DNA of 64,000 nucleotides from Pirellulales bacterium (GTDB lineage: Bacteria; Planctomycetota; Planctomycetia; Pirellulales; JAEUIK01): NCBI GenBank assembly GCA_019636335.1, contig JAHBXR010000016.1:62001-126000 (forward strand), written 5' to 3'. The notes below the pieces were generated by a model. That model was not told where the DNA came from and did not search any database. It worked only from the letters and a program-made list of their open reading frames with translations. Position numbers and translations under genes: made by a program. Of this stretch, positions 25,852 to 35,403 are shown one piece after another; positions within the stretch are counted from its first letter, which is position 1; each line of letters starts with the position of its first letter.

Positions 25852-28266
25852 ATGTCGCTGGGCAGGCGGACTGCGCGCGCTGGGTGTGTCGTGGCGGGAA
25901 TTCTCGCCTCGCAGGTCGTGCTTTATGGCACGTCGCTGACGGGCAAGACCTTGCTCCTGCCACTAGAGTTGCTTGCGCGCCACGTCCCCAGCCTCGCGGC
26001 TTCCGTGCCCCCTTCGATCGACATCTCGTACGCCGACTTGATCCTGGTCGACGAGGTCATGCGCGTCCGCTCCTGCCGCGAGATGCGCGCGGGCCGCATT
26101 CCGCTATGGGATCCTGATAACTTTGCCGGTGCTCCCTTCGTGGCCAATAACGTGTCGGCCGTTTTTTCCCCGTGGCGCGTCATCGATTACCTCTGGCCCG
26201 GGCCCAGGTCGCTGGCCTGGATTCAGCTTTCCCGAGCACTTGTGGGGGGGCTTGGCGCCTATCTCTATTTTCGCCGAGTCTTGCGCGTCCGCTTCTGGCC
26301 GGCAGCGATCGGCGCGTGGTGTTTCCCAATCTGCGGCTATCTTGTCATGTGGTGTGGGTTTGGCAGCAGCGGTGTCGTCACCTGGTTGCCTTGGATGTTC
26401 TTGGCCACCGATGCTGTCCTTCGTCGCCCCGCTGGCTGGAGCGGACCCAGTCTGGCGTGCATCACGACGCTGGTGCTGTTGTCGGGGCACCTGGGCGACG
26501 GCGCTCAGGTCTTGCTGGCCAGCGGACTCTACGCCGTGTGGAACCTGATCGCCCTCGCGCGACTCGAAGGAATACTGCATCGGCGCACACTGCTTCGAGT
26601 CGTGACGCTCTGTGTGGCCTGGGCTGTCGGAATCTGTCTCGCCGCTCCGCAGATTCTGCCTACGCAAGAGTACATGCAGCACAGTTACCGCATGGCCGCG
26701 CGCGGACAAAACGTCGCGGAACGCCCTGCCCTGGGCTGGGCCGCCTTGCCGCAGTTGGCCGCTCCCTACTGGTTCGGCTCGACCCGGGCCGACCAGCGTT
26801 ATCTGCTCCCGGGCTATCTGCAGGAAAGTGCTGCTGCGGGGTACGCCGGGCTGACGACCGCCTTGCTCCTCGCGCCTTTGGGATGGCGGGCACGACATCG
26901 CACTTCCTTATCGTCGTTCTGGTTGTTTGCCGCGCTGATCGGCGCGGCAGCGTTGCTAGGGATTCCAGGTTTTAGCCAATTGGTGCAGCTTCCCGGTTTG
27001 CGGATTTTCACCTTCAATCGGATGATTTTTCTCACGGCGTTCGCTTTGCTGGCGCTGGGGGTGCTCGGTCTGGATACGCTCGGTCGCCGCGCGTTTCGCT
27101 GGCGACGGTGGATGTGGTTGCCTCCCCTCGCTGCGCTGGTTTTCGCTGTGGCGAGCATCATTCGTGTGGTTTCGCCGCCAATCGAGTTTTCGTCGTATGC
27201 TTCGACGCCGATCTTGGGAATCTTTCCCGTGCCCACCTGGTTTTTGCAGACCCAACTCATCACGGCGGTACTGTGCTTCTTCGTCGCCGCATGCTGGTTG
27301 ACCTTGCGCATGGCGGGCAATCGAGCCCGACTGCTTGTCTACCTGGTGCCCTACATCCTATGGACCGAAATGTTGTGGAATGCCTACGGTGTGAATCGGC
27401 AATCCGATCCGAGCCTTTACTATTCCCCGATACCGTCCCTGTCACGATTGAAAGAGTTGCCCTGGGGACGTCTCTGCGGGCAGCAATGCTTCTCGCCGAT
27501 GCTGAACCAGATGTACGGCCTCGAAGACATCCGCGGCTACGATGGCGTCGACCCCCGGTGGGTGGTCGAGTTGCTGCTGGGGACGGAGCCCGAGCAATCG
27601 GGGCACGATCGTCCGTGGACCTTGCATGCGATCACGATGCATCACATCGCGCCGGTGATCTCTCCCGTCCACGATCTGCTGGGGGTGCGGTATCTTCTCT
27701 TTCGCGGGACGCTGCCTAAAGAGATTCCGTTGGTCCTCTCGGGCGCCGACTCGCAAGATTATTCCGTCTACGAACGTTCGACTGCCCTGCCACGCACCTT
27801 TGTCCCACGTTATGTCGTTCCACTACGCGATGACCATGCCACGTTGCGCCTGGTGAGTAGCCACGAGTTCAGGCCGCGCGACGTCGCGTTCGTCGATGGG
27901 CCGCCGGAGATGAAGTCGAATCGAGTGGAAGGCGAGGCCCGCATCACGCGCGCAGATGTTGATGAGGTGGCGATTGCCTACGACCTGCAATTTCCCGGGC
28001 TCGTCGTGCTGGCCGACACCTGGTATCCCGGCTGGCGTGCCTGGGTCGATGGGCGCGAGGCACCGATCTTGCGCACCGACTATGCGCTGCGAGGTGTGCA
28101 AGTGCCGGCGGGCCAAGGCGAGATCATATTCCGCTACGAGCCTGCGAGCTTCTGGCGGGGGGTACGTGTGTCCGCTTTCGCGATACTCGTGCTATCGAGT
28201 TGGATGGTTGTGAAGGTATCCGTGCGTCTCATCGGCCGTGCGCCTGCCCCACGACCCAGTCGATAG
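25852..28266 (+). CDS. YfhO-like multi-spanning membrane protein, 804 aa
   Basis: The protein starts with a membrane helix (AGCVVAGILASQVVLYGTSL). It has the family's first extracytoplasmic loop with ISYADLILVDEV and REMRAGRIPLWDPDNFAGAPFVANN, followed by about ten more helices up to residue 500. The C-terminal part is extracytoplasmic (NQMYGLEDIRGYDGVDPRWVVE, TWYPGWRAWVDGREAPILRTDYALRGVQVPAGQGEIIFRYEP) and ends with one more helix. This layout is that of the bacterial YfhO/GT-C-like membrane proteins. These are linked to glycosylation of cell-wall polymers in Bacillus; the substrate here is unknown. Length is close to the family's 800-900 residues. It stands alone on the plus strand. Confidence 0.85.
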   Translation: MSLGRRTARAGCVVAGILASQVVLYGTSLTGKTLLLPLELLARHVPSLAASVPPSIDISYADLILVDEVMRVRSCREMRAGRIPLWDPDNFAGAPFVANNVSAVFSPWRVIDYLWPGPRSLAWIQLSRALVGGLGAYLYFRRVLRVRFWPAAIGAWCFPICGYLVMWCGFGSSGVVTWLPWMFLATDAVLRRPAGWSGPSLACITTLVLLSGHLGDGAQVLLASGLYAVWNLIALARLEGILHRRTLLRVVTLCVAWAVGICLAAPQILPTQEYMQHSYRMAARGQNVAERPALGWAALPQLAAPYWFGSTRADQRYLLPGYLQESAAAGYAGLTTALLLAPLGWRARHRTSLSSFWLFAALIGAAALLGIPGFSQLVQLPGLRIFTFNRMIFLTAFALLALGVLGLDTLGRRAFRWRRWMWLPPLAALVFAVASIIRVVSPPIEFSSYASTPILGIFPVPTWFLQTQLITAVLCFFVAACWLTLRMAGNRARLLVYLVPYILWTEMLWNAYGVNRQSDPSLYYSPIPSLSRLKELPWGRLCGQQCFSPMLNQMYGLEDIRGYDGVDPRWVVELLLGTEPEQSGHDRPWTLHAITMHHIAPVISPVHDLLGVRYLLFRGTLPKEIPLVLSGADSQDYSVYERSTALPRTFVPRYVVPLRDDHATLRLVSSHEFRPRDVAFVDGPPEMKSNRVEGEARITRADVDEVAIAYDLQFPGLVVLADTWYPGWRAWVDGREAPILRTDYALRGVQVPAGQGEIIFRYEPASFWRGVRVSAFAILVLSSWMVVKVSVRLIGRAPAPRPSR

Positions 28267-28283
28267 CACACGAGTCTGACAGC

Positions 28284-28300
28284 GACCGCAGAATGCTAGC
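28284..28300 (+). repeat. 17-bp dispersed motif, copy 1 (GACCGCAGAATGCTAGC)
   Basis: An identical 17-mer occurs at 40250-40266. Both copies lie shortly after the stop codon of a plus-strand gene (18 bases after the YfhO-like gene; 61 bases after the WD40 kinase). Its function is unknown. Chance identity of 17 bases in 64 kb is unlikely. Confidence 0.6.
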
Positions 28301-28345
28301 GTCATTGATTACCGCCAAACAATCTCTGTTCAGCTAGCAAACGCA

Positions 28346-28602
28346 AGTTCTGAAACGAATGGCACTTCCTGAAGCGTTAAACTTCAGAGGACAAAAGGTG
28401 TAAGCTGTGCTGTCGCCGCGGTGGCAGCTTGCGTTGGTGAGGGTGTACGATTCAGAGTATGCGACGATCGCCCCACGATTCGCCGGGCGTCGCTGATTTA
28501 CGCTCCGACAGCAACTCGTTGAAAGCCAATCACGATAGCACGACGAAGTTCATTGTTGTAAATCAGTTAACGAACTCAGGAAGTGCCATTCAGTTCTGAA
28601 AC
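28346..28602. mobile_element. MITE-like insertion with perfect 16-bp terminal inverted repeats and 11-bp target duplication
   Basis: Bases 28357-28372 (GAATGGCACTTCCTGA) are the exact reverse complement of 28576-28591. The 235-bp interval 28357-28591 is flanked directly on both sides by the same 11 bases, AGTTCTGAAAC (28346-28356 and 28592-28602). Inside, CTGATTTAC (28492-28500) and GTAAATCAG (28558-28566) form a further inverted pair. No open frame of transposase size exists, so this is a non-autonomous element. Duplications of 10-13 bp are typical of IS4-group transposases. It sits between the YfhO-like gene and the PEP-CTERM gene and disrupts no recognisable gene. Confidence 0.85.
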
Positions 28603-28641
28603 TGGCTCCCGCCGTTCGCCCCGTCTCGTATTGAACTTCGG

Positions 28642-29319
28642 TCAGGAGCAGCCCCCCCGCCGGTGCGCCGCCACGAGAAGCATCAGGGCGCCGGCGGCGG
28701 CGATCATCCCGGCGCTGGGCTCGGGGACCGTCACGGTGACGTAGGCGAATCCATCGGCGACGAATGGATCGAGAATCAGAAAGCTGTTCTCGGTCAGGAT
28801 ATCGTCCGTCGTGAGGTCGAGATCGGTCGCCACGAGCTGCGTTACCTCGCCGCCGACCGTGCCGGCGGAGAAGGTGAACGTGCCGAGCCAGATCTCGTGA
28901 AAGCCCGGCCCCGTGAGGGCTGTCACCGCGGGTGAGAAGAAGTCGACCGAGGCGCCAATGCCCGCCGAAGCGTTGGGAACCAGTTCGATAAAAGGCGACA
29001 TGTCGAACGCTGGGTTGGCCGAAATATCACCGGGCGCGACGACGCGGGCCGGATCGGACGGAACCGTCGGCACGTCGAAGCGCACGCGCACGCCGGCCGT
29101 CAATAGCCCATCCGTGTCGAGCAGCGTGGGATCGCCCGAGTCGAACGTCTCGCGCAGGTAGACGCTCACCGGGAACGCGGCGCCGGGAGACACGGTGTAG
29201 CTCGCCTGGTCGAAGCGGTAAGAGTAGAGCGGCTCCGCTCGCACGGCGTGACTCGCGCCGACCATGCTCAGCACGAAAGAAACACCCCAGGTGGTAACTC
29301 GAAGCTGGATTCCGCTCAT
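28642..29319 (-). CDS. PEP-CTERM sorting-signal protein, 225 aa
   Basis: The N-terminal signal peptide (IQLRVTTWGVSFVLSMVGAS) is cleaved near residue 27. The mature part is beta-rich (YRFDQASYTVSPGAAFPVSVYL, GVRVRFDVP, WLGTFTFSAG) and ends with the PEP-CTERM signal: VPEPSAGM, a hydrophobic helix (IAAAGALMLLVAA) and a short basic tail (HRRGG). Such proteins are processed by an exosortase (XrtA/EpsH family) and displayed on the surface or released. The start at 29319 is chosen because a GAGAGGAA ribosome site lies 8 bases upstream. The frame is open to 29415 but the extra residues are not a signal peptide. It resembles cohesin-type or discoidin-type beta-sandwich proteins, but no family is certain. 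It is the gene after the delta-60 exoprotein on the same strand. Confidence 0.85.
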   Translation of the reverse strand: MSGIQLRVTTWGVSFVLSMVGASHAVRAEPLYSYRFDQASYTVSPGAAFPVSVYLRETFDSGDPTLLDTDGLLTAGVRVRFDVPTVPSDPARVVAPGDISANPAFDMSPFIELVPNASAGIGASVDFFSPAVTALTGPGFHEIWLGTFTFSAGTVGGEVTQLVATDLDLTTDDILTENSFLILDPFVADGFAYVTVTVPEPSAGMIAAAGALMLLVAAHRRGGCS

Positions 29320-29453
29320 TCGTTGATTCCTCTCGGTATTCGACCAGTCCGACGACACGGGCACGCGATCACGCATCCCCTTTGGGCTTCTAGATATCAA
29401 TCGCGGTGGAAGCACGTGCGAGATGTGTCATCAGCGAGATTGTTCGGCGTTGT

Positions 29454-32400
29454 TCAGATCTTTCTCGTGTTCTGAAATCGAATCGTGAAGGCCGCGGCGT
29501 CCTCCGAATCGCTGGTGGAGTCCGGGTTGAAGTCGAAGTACCAGCGATACCAATCGCCAAGTTCGCCAGGTTCGGGAGGTGGCAAGCGATTGACCTTCTG
29601 GGCGTAGTCGCGAAAACGCTTGTAATCGTGAGCGTCGACGTCGCCGTCTCCATCCGAGTCGCCGAAGAGGCGGAAGATGGTTTCGTTCACATAATCGCCG
29701 CCGGGCATTCCATTCTTATCGCCGTCGAGCATCTGGCCATTGCTATCGGTGATCGCCGACCCGTGGATGACGAGCCGATAGCGGCCATCCTTGAGCGATC
29801 CGTTCCCCTCAATCGCCGCGCCAAAGATAAAGCTGATATCGACAATCGTCTCGTTCGTCGCAGGCTCGAAGAAGGCCGTGCTGAGCAACGACACCTGTTC
29901 GGTCACCGCGTTGCCCAACTCGTCAGAAATTCGGATCAACTCGAAGGCGCCGGGACCTACGTTCACGTGGCCTGGGAAGTGAAGCGCGAGGTCCTTCACC
30001 ATCGAGCGTTGGTTCAGTTCGTCGAAAAAGAGCGGGGCGTCCTGAGCTTTGTTCACGAAGAGCGTGGCGATTTCATCATCCACAACCATCAGCATGTCCG
30101 TCGCGTGGAGACCGAATTCCGCGAAAGCGACCCCATAGGCCGCCGCGAAATCGCCGTCCAACAGGTTGTTGTCGATCGCCTTGATGTTCACCGCCTGCTC
30201 GCGCTGTCCTACGGACATGCTCACGGGGAGCGGCGGTGTCGTCCGCGGCCCGGACGCGCCGGCGGGGCCGTCCTGGAAATAGAGCGACGTGAAGCTTGCC
30301 TGGCGATCCCACCAGTTGCGCGTCACGACCAATTGGGTCGCGCCACCACGTTCGGAAATCATGGAGCTCGTGAAGCTGACATGTACTTGAGGGACCTCGA
30401 GTCGCACCTCGTCGGGCAGGGAGGCGTCGAATGGAGCTTGAACGTAGTGCGCGGCGAACGGGTGCGTGTTGACGGAAACGAGGCTCCCTTCGGCCGCGCC
30501 CACGAACTGACCCAGCATGGATGGTTCGCCGTTGGACTTGGCGTTGGTATCGAGCGCGAGAACGAGCCGCAGGGCAGACTGCAATGCGCTTGGCGCGTAG
30601 TCGCCGGTCAGTTGCAAGCGTGGATTGTCCACCAGGCGCAGAAACCCGCTGATCTCGAACGTATCGTAACTGGTCGGACTATCGAGAGCGAGTTCCAGCG
30701 TGGCGTGACGGTCCAGTTCCAGGCCGGAGCCGACATAGTTCAAATGCACTCGACGCGGGCCAACGGACGAGGACAACACGGAGAGCGTCAGCGCCTTGCC
30801 ACGATTCGACACGACGACCGGGTTCGCGTCCTGACTGAAGGCGACCGGGCCCCCGCCCCCCGCGGAGCCCAGCGAATAGGTTCCGGGGCGAATGAAGATT
30901 CTGCCTCCTGCTGCCACCGCGTCCATGGCGGCCTGGAGATTGTTGAACGCATCGTATCCGAACAACGTGGCGGGACCGTTGGGACCATCGGGATCTGCCG
31001 GTCCAAAGAGCGAGAAGCGGAAGTCGACCCAGACGACGTTGGCAGCCGGCAGAGCAGGGGTCACGATCAGGCGGAACGTGTCAGAGGCCGTGAACCCACC
31101 GGGGTCGCTGGCGATCACCGTAATCTCGTACACGCCCGGAGTGGTGATCGTGCCGCTGAAATTGACGCCGTCGAAAGAGACTCCGTCGGGCAATTCACCG
31201 TCGATGCTGTAAGTCAGAGGGTCGAAATCGGGATCGACGAAAATTCCGAACGGAATCGAATATCCGAACGGAATTCCCGCCTGAACCGTCCTGTCGGGCA
31301 GCGGAAAATTCAGCACGGGGGGTTGATTGTCGGCGGCGATGACCGTCACCTCAAAGTAGCCGGTCGCCGACTTGGGCGTGGGATCGCCAGGCGTCCCGGC
31401 ATCGGTTGCTAGAACGCCCAGCAAAAACTGACCGTGGCTCCCCAGAGGAGGCGTGCCCGTGAAGGTGCGCGTCGCCGTGTCGAAGCCGATCCAAGCGGGC
31501 AGGCTCGCGGTCGTGCCGTCCGAGCCGACCGCTCGATAGGTCAATTGCGATCCGGGAGGCGCGTCGGGGTCGAGGAAGGTGTTCGCCGCAAAGGTGTAGG
31601 AGAAGAAGACCCCTTCGGTCAGGGTTTGTGGAACCAGCGGTACCTGGACCACGGGCGCGAGATTGGGAGCACTTCGCACGTTGACCGTAAAGGTCGCGAT
31701 CGCCGATCGAGGGGTGGGATCGGTTAACGATCCCGCGTCGGTCGCCCGGACCTGCCACAGCGTGATTCCCACGCTTCCCAACGGCGGCGTGCCCGAGAAG
31801 GTGAGCGTCAGGGGATCGAAGGTGACCCAGGCGGGAAGCGTGTCGGGGGTGTCGTCGGGTCCCAATGCTTCGTACGTCAACTGCGAACCAGGCGGCGCGT
31901 CGGGATCGACAAAGGTGCTCGCGGGAATCACGTATTGGAACGCCGTCGACTCGAAGAGATCGATCGCCGCGAGCGGGTTCACCACGATCGGCGGCAAATT
32001 CAACGCGCTCGCGACCGTGATCGTAAACAAGGCGGTCGTCGATCGGGGAACCGGATCGACGACCGTGCCCGGATCGGTCGCCACGACGAAGATGGAGAAT
32101 ACGCCCGCACTTCCCACGGGGGGCGTGCCCGAAAAGGTGCGCGTGGCGCCGTCGAACTCGAGCCAACCGGGGAGCGGCGTGCTATCCCCCCCTGCGCCAT
32201 GCGCGCGATAAGTCAGTTGGCTGCCAGAGGGACCGTCGGGATCGAAGAACGTATCGGCCGCGAACGTGTAGAGGAGCGGCGCTTGCTCGAAGGCCTCTTG
32301 CGGAACCAGCGGCTTTTTCACCACCGGCGGCTTGTTCGTGTCGGGCATGCTGACGCCGTCAGCGCCGAGATAGCTGCGGACCTCGAGGATGTTGCGTGGC

Positions 32401-35063
32401 GCCTCCACCCAATCCGGAGGTAGGCTCAAGAGACGCCGGCTGGCCACGGCAATCTCTCCATTGCCGCGCACGATCACGGGGTTGTGGAAACTACTGTAGT
32501 AGGCGTCGGTCTGATAGACCGCGCCCTGACCCGATCCGAAGGTCGTGTCCAACGTGCCATTGGAGTTATGCCGCATGATGAAGACGCCCGATGGGGACGG
32601 AAGCGGGACGATTTGGGCTCCGCCCGTCGTGACGATCTTTCCATCCCCCTGGAGAGCGAGGCCCGATGCGCGAACAGGACCGAACCCGATGGGTGTGGTG
32701 CGGATGCCCGTGCCATTGAACGTCGTGTCGAGCGAACCATTGAGGTTGAAGCGGAAGAGGTTGGTGTATTGCCCGTGCGGAGGCCCGCCGAAGCCGACTG
32801 CGTCGCCGAGGACGACGATCTTGCCATCGGGCTGGATTTTGACCGCGCGTGCCGCCTCGGAGAATCCCGCTTCGACACGCAGTGAAACCATGCCCGCCGT
32901 GCCGAACTGCGAGTCGATGGTCCCGTTGGCGTTGAAGCGCAGGATCATGTTTTCGGTCGACTGTGATGCCCCCTGTCCCGTCCCGCGCGCGCCGACCACC
33001 ACGATTTTGTCGTCGTTCTGCCGCGCGGCGTCGAACACAATGGCAGCGACATTTCCCGGAATCGGCGTAACGGTCTTACCAGACGTGCCAAAGCTCGAGT
33101 CGATCGTGCCGTTGGGATTCAAGCGGATGAGGTGGACATTACGCTGGGAAGGGAGGCCGAAAGCTTCGCCGTAGATGCCGACGATCTTCCCATCGCTCTG
33201 GATGACCATCGCCGGGACACCGATTCCGAGAGCATCCACGATGGCTCCGCCGTGGTTGCCGAATGCCTCGTCGAGCGACCCGTCGGTGTTGTAGCGCAGG
33301 ATGAGAGTACGAGTGCGGAATCCGGAGGGAGTGCTGGGGTCAAACGCGGTCACCTCGATGCCGACGAGGATCTTGTCATCCAGCTGAATCGCCAGCGAAG
33401 TGATCATGCCAGGAGTGCTGTCATCCAACACCGGATCGGTATCGACCGTCACTTTCCCGCCGCGCCCGAACGTCATGTCCAACGTGCCGTCGCGGTTCAA
33501 TCGCGCGAGCGCGGGGCCACTCCTGCTGGCTATCACCAGCTTTCCGTCACTCTGTTCCGCGATCTTGTAAACTTGGACGTGGGCCTCAGTGAACGGTATC
33601 AGTGTCCCACCGTTCCCAAAGGAACTGTCCAGCGCGCCATCCGTATTGTCCGCCGTATTGGTCTTGTATTGTGCCAGTGCGAAATTGCTCCCATTGTAAA
33701 CTTCGTCGCCCGACTCGATTGAATAGGACGCGACGCCGACGGCCACAATCCTCTCTTGCCCCACGGCGACACTGTACGCGCCCGCGCGGCGGTATTCCGC
33801 GCTGAATGGAGTCGTCACGTGGCCGTGGTCGCCGAATGAAGTATCCAACTCGCCATCGACCGTGTAGCGCGCGACTGCGAATTCAGCGGTGAATTCGACA
33901 GATTCATGCCATCCGGCGGCAATGATGCGTCCGTCAGCTTGCAGCGCAATATCTTTTAGGTTGACATCGCCCGGGAACGGGGTGCTGCCTTGCGAGCCGA
34001 ACGTCGGATCCAACTCTCCCGAGGCGTCAAGCCCAACTAAGAAAGCTCCTGGAAGCCCACCGTCGAGAAGTCCTATCGTCGGTGCCACAACGATTCGTCC
34101 GCTGGGTTGAATTACGACGTCCCCTAAGTCAGGAAGACGGCGAGTTCCCAGCGTGGGGCTCGCGATTCCCCCCTGGAACGAGTCGTCGAGAGTACCTTCC
34201 GACGTGAAACGTGCCACTGCGCCGCGCGCAGTTCCAGCACTAGCTCCAATAATTCCGACGACCACGATTTTGCCATCTTCCTGCAAAGCCACTCCTCGAG
34301 CCCTCGTGAGGGAACCGAGGGAGGACGTGGTGGCCACGCCGGCCTGGCCAAACGTTGCGTCGAGCGATCCGTTAGGATTGAAACGCGCGACCGCAAAATT
34401 TGGATCTAACGTCGAAGTGTACACGGTGCCCACCACGACGATTTTCTGGTCGGGCTGTACGACGATGCTGCTGACGTACGTGGAGCGGACCCCCCCGAAC
34501 GATGCGACGGCGATGCCGTCGCCGTCGAACGATACATCCAAGGCACCGTCGGGCCGGTAGCGTGCGACGATGAAGCCGGGTTCGCCAGAGGATGGTTGGA
34601 CGGAGCCAATATCAATAGACCCGAGGCGCCCTCCGCTACCTGGCACGTAGGGATCGAAGCCGGAAACGACGATGCTGCCATCTTCTTGAAGGGCCATCCC
34701 CGTGACGATGCCTGGAAAGCTCGCCAGACCAAAGTCGCCAAAAGAGTAGTCGGCGCTTCCATCCTCCCGATAGCGAGCCAGTGTCTTGTTTCCACCGGCG
34801 AGGAGCTTTCCGTCGGGTTGAATCAGGGATGCCTGGAATATGGGTGTCTCGTAGAGGGCGTAGAAGGGGTCTTCACCCACCTCGGGCTGAAAAAAGGGGA
34901 CCGTCGCCAGGCCGTTCTCGCCGAACGTGGGGTTCAGGTCGCCCGCCGCGAGCAGAGCTCGCTGTTCGAGCGGCTCGAATAGCACGGTGCGTTGGCGATC
35001 CTTGTCGCGACGGGCTCGTGGTGCGGGCGCATGAAAAGGGCGCGAGAGGAAGCGGTGGATCAT
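29454..35063 (-). CDS. Giant secreted delta-60 repeat/He_PIG protein with dockerin-like C-terminus, 1869 aa
   Basis: The N-terminus is basic (HAPAPRARRDKDRQR) followed by LFEPLEQRALLAAGDLNPTF, the planctomycete extracellular motif (Pfam Planc_extracel). Residues about 40-890 are about sixteen delta-60 repeats (pattern DGKIVVVG...LARYN-DG-LD-TFG-GG), a seven-bladed-propeller-like repeat found in secreted proteins. Three or four He_PIG/cadherin-like beta-sandwich domains follow (about 920-1330; signature PPGSQLTYRA, LPAWIGFD, FTGTPPLGS). Then come a beta-helix-like region (starting NNLQAAMDAVAAGGRIFIRPG) and a C-terminal GDSDGDGDVDAHDYKRFR calcium-binding dockerin-like segment (about 1797-1815). 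It is probably exported and surface bound. No catalytic site is visible. Its ATG at 35063 lies 340 bases from the divergent sigma-factor gene. Confidence 0.88.
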   Translation of the reverse strand: MIHRFLSRPFHAPAPRARRDKDRQRTVLFEPLEQRALLAAGDLNPTFGENGLATVPFFQPEVGEDPFYALYETPIFQASLIQPDGKLLAGGNKTLARYREDGSADYSFGDFGLASFPGIVTGMALQEDGSIVVSGFDPYVPGSGGRLGSIDIGSVQPSSGEPGFIVARYRPDGALDVSFDGDGIAVASFGGVRSTYVSSIVVQPDQKIVVVGTVYTSTLDPNFAVARFNPNGSLDATFGQAGVATTSSLGSLTRARGVALQEDGKIVVVGIIGASAGTARGAVARFTSEGTLDDSFQGGIASPTLGTRRLPDLGDVVIQPSGRIVVAPTIGLLDGGLPGAFLVGLDASGELDPTFGSQGSTPFPGDVNLKDIALQADGRIIAAGWHESVEFTAEFAVARYTVDGELDTSFGDHGHVTTPFSAEYRRAGAYSVAVGQERIVAVGVASYSIESGDEVYNGSNFALAQYKTNTADNTDGALDSSFGNGGTLIPFTEAHVQVYKIAEQSDGKLVIASRSGPALARLNRDGTLDMTFGRGGKVTVDTDPVLDDSTPGMITSLAIQLDDKILVGIEVTAFDPSTPSGFRTRTLILRYNTDGSLDEAFGNHGGAIVDALGIGVPAMVIQSDGKIVGIYGEAFGLPSQRNVHLIRLNPNGTIDSSFGTSGKTVTPIPGNVAAIVFDAARQNDDKIVVVGARGTGQGASQSTENMILRFNANGTIDSQFGTAGMVSLRVEAGFSEAARAVKIQPDGKIVVLGDAVGFGGPPHGQYTNLFRFNLNGSLDTTFNGTGIRTTPIGFGPVRASGLALQGDGKIVTTGGAQIVPLPSPSGVFIMRHNSNGTLDTTFGSGQGAVYQTDAYYSSFHNPVIVRGNGEIAVASRRLLSLPPDWVEAPRNILEVRSYLGADGVSMPDTNKPPVVKKPLVPQEAFEQAPLLYTFAADTFFDPDGPSGSQLTYRAHGAGGDSTPLPGWLEFDGATRTFSGTPPVGSAGVFSIFVVATDPGTVVDPVPRSTTALFTITVASALNLPPIVVNPLAAIDLFESTAFQYVIPASTFVDPDAPPGSQLTYEALGPDDTPDTLPAWVTFDPLTLTFSGTPPLGSVGITLWQVRATDAGSLTDPTPRSAIATFTVNVRSAPNLAPVVQVPLVPQTLTEGVFFSYTFAANTFLDPDAPPGSQLTYRAVGSDGTTASLPAWIGFDTATRTFTGTPPLGSHGQFLLGVLATDAGTPGDPTPKSATGYFEVTVIAADNQPPVLNFPLPDRTVQAGIPFGYSIPFGIFVDPDFDPLTYSIDGELPDGVSFDGVNFSGTITTPGVYEITVIASDPGGFTASDTFRLIVTPALPAANVVWVDFRFSLFGPADPDGPNGPATLFGYDAFNNLQAAMDAVAAGGRIFIRPGTYSLGSAGGGGPVAFSQDANPVVVSNRGKALTLSVLSSSVGPRRVHLNYVGSGLELDRHATLELALDSPTSYDTFEISGFLRLVDNPRLQLTGDYAPSALQSALRLVLALDTNAKSNGEPSMLGQFVGAAEGSLVSVNTHPFAAHYVQAPFDASLPDEVRLEVPQVHVSFTSSMISERGGATQLVVTRNWWDRQASFTSLYFQDGPAGASGPRTTPPLPVSMSVGQREQAVNIKAIDNNLLDGDFAAAYGVAFAEFGLHATDMLMVVDDEIATLFVNKAQDAPLFFDELNQRSMVKDLALHFPGHVNVGPGAFELIRISDELGNAVTEQVSLLSTAFFEPATNETIVDISFIFGAAIEGNGSLKDGRYRLVIHGSAITDSNGQMLDGDKNGMPGGDYVNETIFRLFGDSDGDGDVDAHDYKRFRDYAQKVNRLPPPEPGELGDWYRWYFDFNPDSTSDSEDAAAFTIRFQNTRKI

Positions 35064-35403
35064 GGCGCGGTCAGGTCCCCGGTGCTTCGATGCCTGAATG
35101 TGCCAGACGTCGCCGCTGGCTAATGCTTAATCCGGGAGGATCTCCTGGCAATCCACCGCCTGAACAAACATTTGCGAAAAAAAAATGGCCCTTTCCGGCT
35201 CCGTTCAGCAGGGTCGCCGTCCCGTGCGACGTTCATTGGCCGCGACCCGCGGCGGGGGGCGCGCGACTTTGCGCCGGTTCTGCACGGCGTCATCCCGCGC
35301 GCTAAAACGTTCCCCGCGACGGAAATTGGGGTGGCTCGTTGCGTCTGCTATAATCGCCCTGGCATGGGTTTATTTGCGGGTACCAGGCCGGAATCGAATC
35401 AGC

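Noticed and set aside
29406..31412. 668-residue plus-strand open frame
   Set aside because: It is antisense of the delta-60/He_PIG exoprotein and has no family features.
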